From a bacterium (lineage in GTDB: Bacteria > UBP6 > UBA1177), in the NCBI GenBank assembly GCA_017615095.1, contig JAGAAT010000101.1:1-32572 (forward strand): a stretch of 32,572 bases of DNA, in the 5' to 3' direction. Positions 31,619 through 32,572 of this stretch are shown piece after piece. Both the position numbers and the translations under genes were made by a program. Positions within the stretch are counted from its first letter, which is position 1, and every line of letters begins with the position of its first letter. The notes under the pieces are model-generated. The model did not search any database, was not told the origin of the DNA, and worked only from the letters and a program-made list of their open reading frames with translations.

Positions 31619-32508
31619 TCAGCAATATTGTGAAAAAAATCAATACGATTCCGCAGGTTTACGCTTTTCTGTTCTTTGAGTTTATGATAGGTGTGCGGGT
31701 CTATGCCGAGTTCGGTAAAGAGAATCCGCTGACGATTGCTGTTTTTCAGCTTTTCTGGTTTACATCGGTCCTGATCTATTTTTTTGCGCTCTTCAAATGG
31801 ATGCTGAAGCTGAAGGACGAGGATCTGACATTTTTTTCACTTGGCGGATTCCTGCCGATGATCCCTGTTGTTTATGCTCTTCTTGCCGGGCGTGAACTGA
31901 CTCTCAACTTTGTTGAACCGACATCTTTTCCTGCGGTTTTGAAGAATATCTTTACCCTCGAGGCGGCACATTCCTACAACTGGGCGCTCTTCCCGGAGCT
32001 TCTGGCTCTGCTTCTGCTCTCTTTTGCTGCCGGCTGGCTGATCTCCGGCAAAGCCCTGAAATCTGCTTTTACGGCTCTTTCGGCTACTGCGAGCTCTTTT
32101 TTGATGCTCGGTTTCTCCTGGATTTCTGTTGATCCGAAGCATCCGGCTCTTTTTGTTCTTCGTTCGGGTCTGAAAAACCATCAGAATTACGCGCTTTACT
32201 ACATATCGTTTTTCATAATTTTCTCATGTGTCGCTTTTAAAGAACAGCTCTCGGATTTTATTAAGGGATTTAAGCGTAAATGGCTTTTTGCGGTTCTGCT
32301 TTTGCTCGGAGTTCTGACCGATTTCGCAGCCTTTTGGTGTTTCGGGATCGATTTTACAGCCTTCGATCTGGTTGTGAACTTCCTTCCTGCTCTTGCACTG
32401 GTGTTGATGCCTTCTTTAATAAAGTCAAAGAGTTATAAGCTTTCTTTTCTTTTCGGCTGGAGCGTTCTGGGAGCCCTGACTATTCTCTTTTTTCCTCCAC
32501 GGTTTTAA
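31615..32508 (+). CDS. Polytopic inner-membrane protein, unknown function
   Basis: A 297-residue very hydrophobic protein with about eight predicted membrane helices, for example VYAFLFFEFMIGVRVYA, FQLFWFTSVLIYFFALF, GFLPMIPVVYALL, LFPELLALLLLSFAAGWLI and WLFAVLLLLGVLTDFAAFW, separated by short basic loops (FKGFKRKW type). I do not recognise a family or catalytic motif. It overlaps fmt by four bases, so it is translationally coupled to it. Its 3' end overlaps by 29 nt the end of the convergent efflux gene on the other strand. Confidence 0.75.
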   Translation: MISNIVKKINTIPQVYAFLFFEFMIGVRVYAEFGKENPLTIAVFQLFWFTSVLIYFFALFKWMLKLKDEDLTFFSLGGFLPMIPVVYALLAGRELTLNFVEPTSFPAVLKNIFTLEAAHSYNWALFPELLALLLLSFAAGWLISGKALKSAFTALSATASSFLMLGFSWISVDPKHPALFVLRSGLKNHQNYALYYISFFIIFSCVAFKEQLSDFIKGFKRKWLFAVLLLLGVLTDFAAFWCFGIDFTAFDLVVNFLPALALVLMPSLIKSKSYKLSFLFGWSVLGALTILFFPPRF

Positions 32509-32572
32509 AGCCTCCGGCAATTGCCTTGTAGAGGGCTATCCTGTTCAGAAGAAGCGAGCATCTTGCCGAAAG
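32480..32572 (-). CDS. C-terminal end of a probable NodT/TolC-type efflux outer-membrane protein (partial)
   Basis: A minus-strand frame enters from the right edge and stops at TAG 32482-32480. The 30 visible residues include SLLLNRIALYKAIAGGF, the ending typical of RND efflux outer-membrane factors (usually NRVALYKALGGGW). A short tail KTVEEKRE follows. Only this end is present, so the call rests on one motif. It converges with and overlaps the membrane-protein gene by 29 nt. Confidence 0.6.
   Translation of the reverse strand, partial: LSARCSLLLNRIALYKAIAGGFKTVEEKRE

Overview
The window comes from a Gram-negative bacterium, most plausibly Myxococcota-related (former Deltaproteobacteria). 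The basis is a kinase with an HRDVSPQN catalytic loop and PEGA repeats, a TonB-dependent receptor and a LolC/E permease, a two-subunit glycine decarboxylase, and many lipoproteins whose lipobox Cys is followed by a long Asp/Thr/Gly/Pro/Glu tether. This placement is inference; there is no rRNA. I see no insertion sequence, phage gene, CRISPR array or replication origin.

Layout. 1-264: end of a histidine kinase. 352-2292: transmembrane Ser/Thr kinase. 2411-6910: three tandem lipoprotein serpins. 6923-9058 (minus): BtuB-like outer-membrane receptor behind a compact cobalamin riboswitch (9090-9171). 9290-10597: LolC/E-type permease. 10665-11673: hipB followed by a hipA reduced to two reading frames with the middle missing. 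11697-11894 (minus): a possible small two-peptide transcription unit. 11932-12007 (minus): tRNA-Thr(CGT). 12046-17528 (minus): tightly packed housekeeping operon glnS-prmA-gtrA-dapF-unknown-nadD. 17685-19043: S41 protease lipoprotein, divergent from glnS. 19049-23040 (minus): an EGF-domain lipoprotein and a six-hairpin glycosidase lipoprotein. 23127-26100: lipid kinase, PP2C phosphatase and two thioredoxin-fold lipoproteins. 26201-30645: glycine cleavage operon gcvT-gcvH-gcvPA-gcvPB ending in a strong terminator. 30692-32508: fmt and a polytopic membrane protein. 32480-32572 (minus): end of a probable NodT/TolC-type efflux outer-membrane protein. No stretch over 300 bases lacks a gene.

How the parts fit. 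The accessory content is dominated by envelope and surface functions: protease inhibitors, a protease, a glycosidase, an EGF-domain protein and redox lipoproteins, all lipid-anchored, with a Lol-type lipoprotein permease nearby. Ser/Thr phosphorylation is represented by both a kinase and a phosphatase. The most unusual material is the serpin cluster, with divergent reactive loops and signs of segmental duplication, together with a leader motif (TTACTGACT, then 18 nt, then ATG) shared by two serpins and the small minus-strand unit beside the broken hipA.
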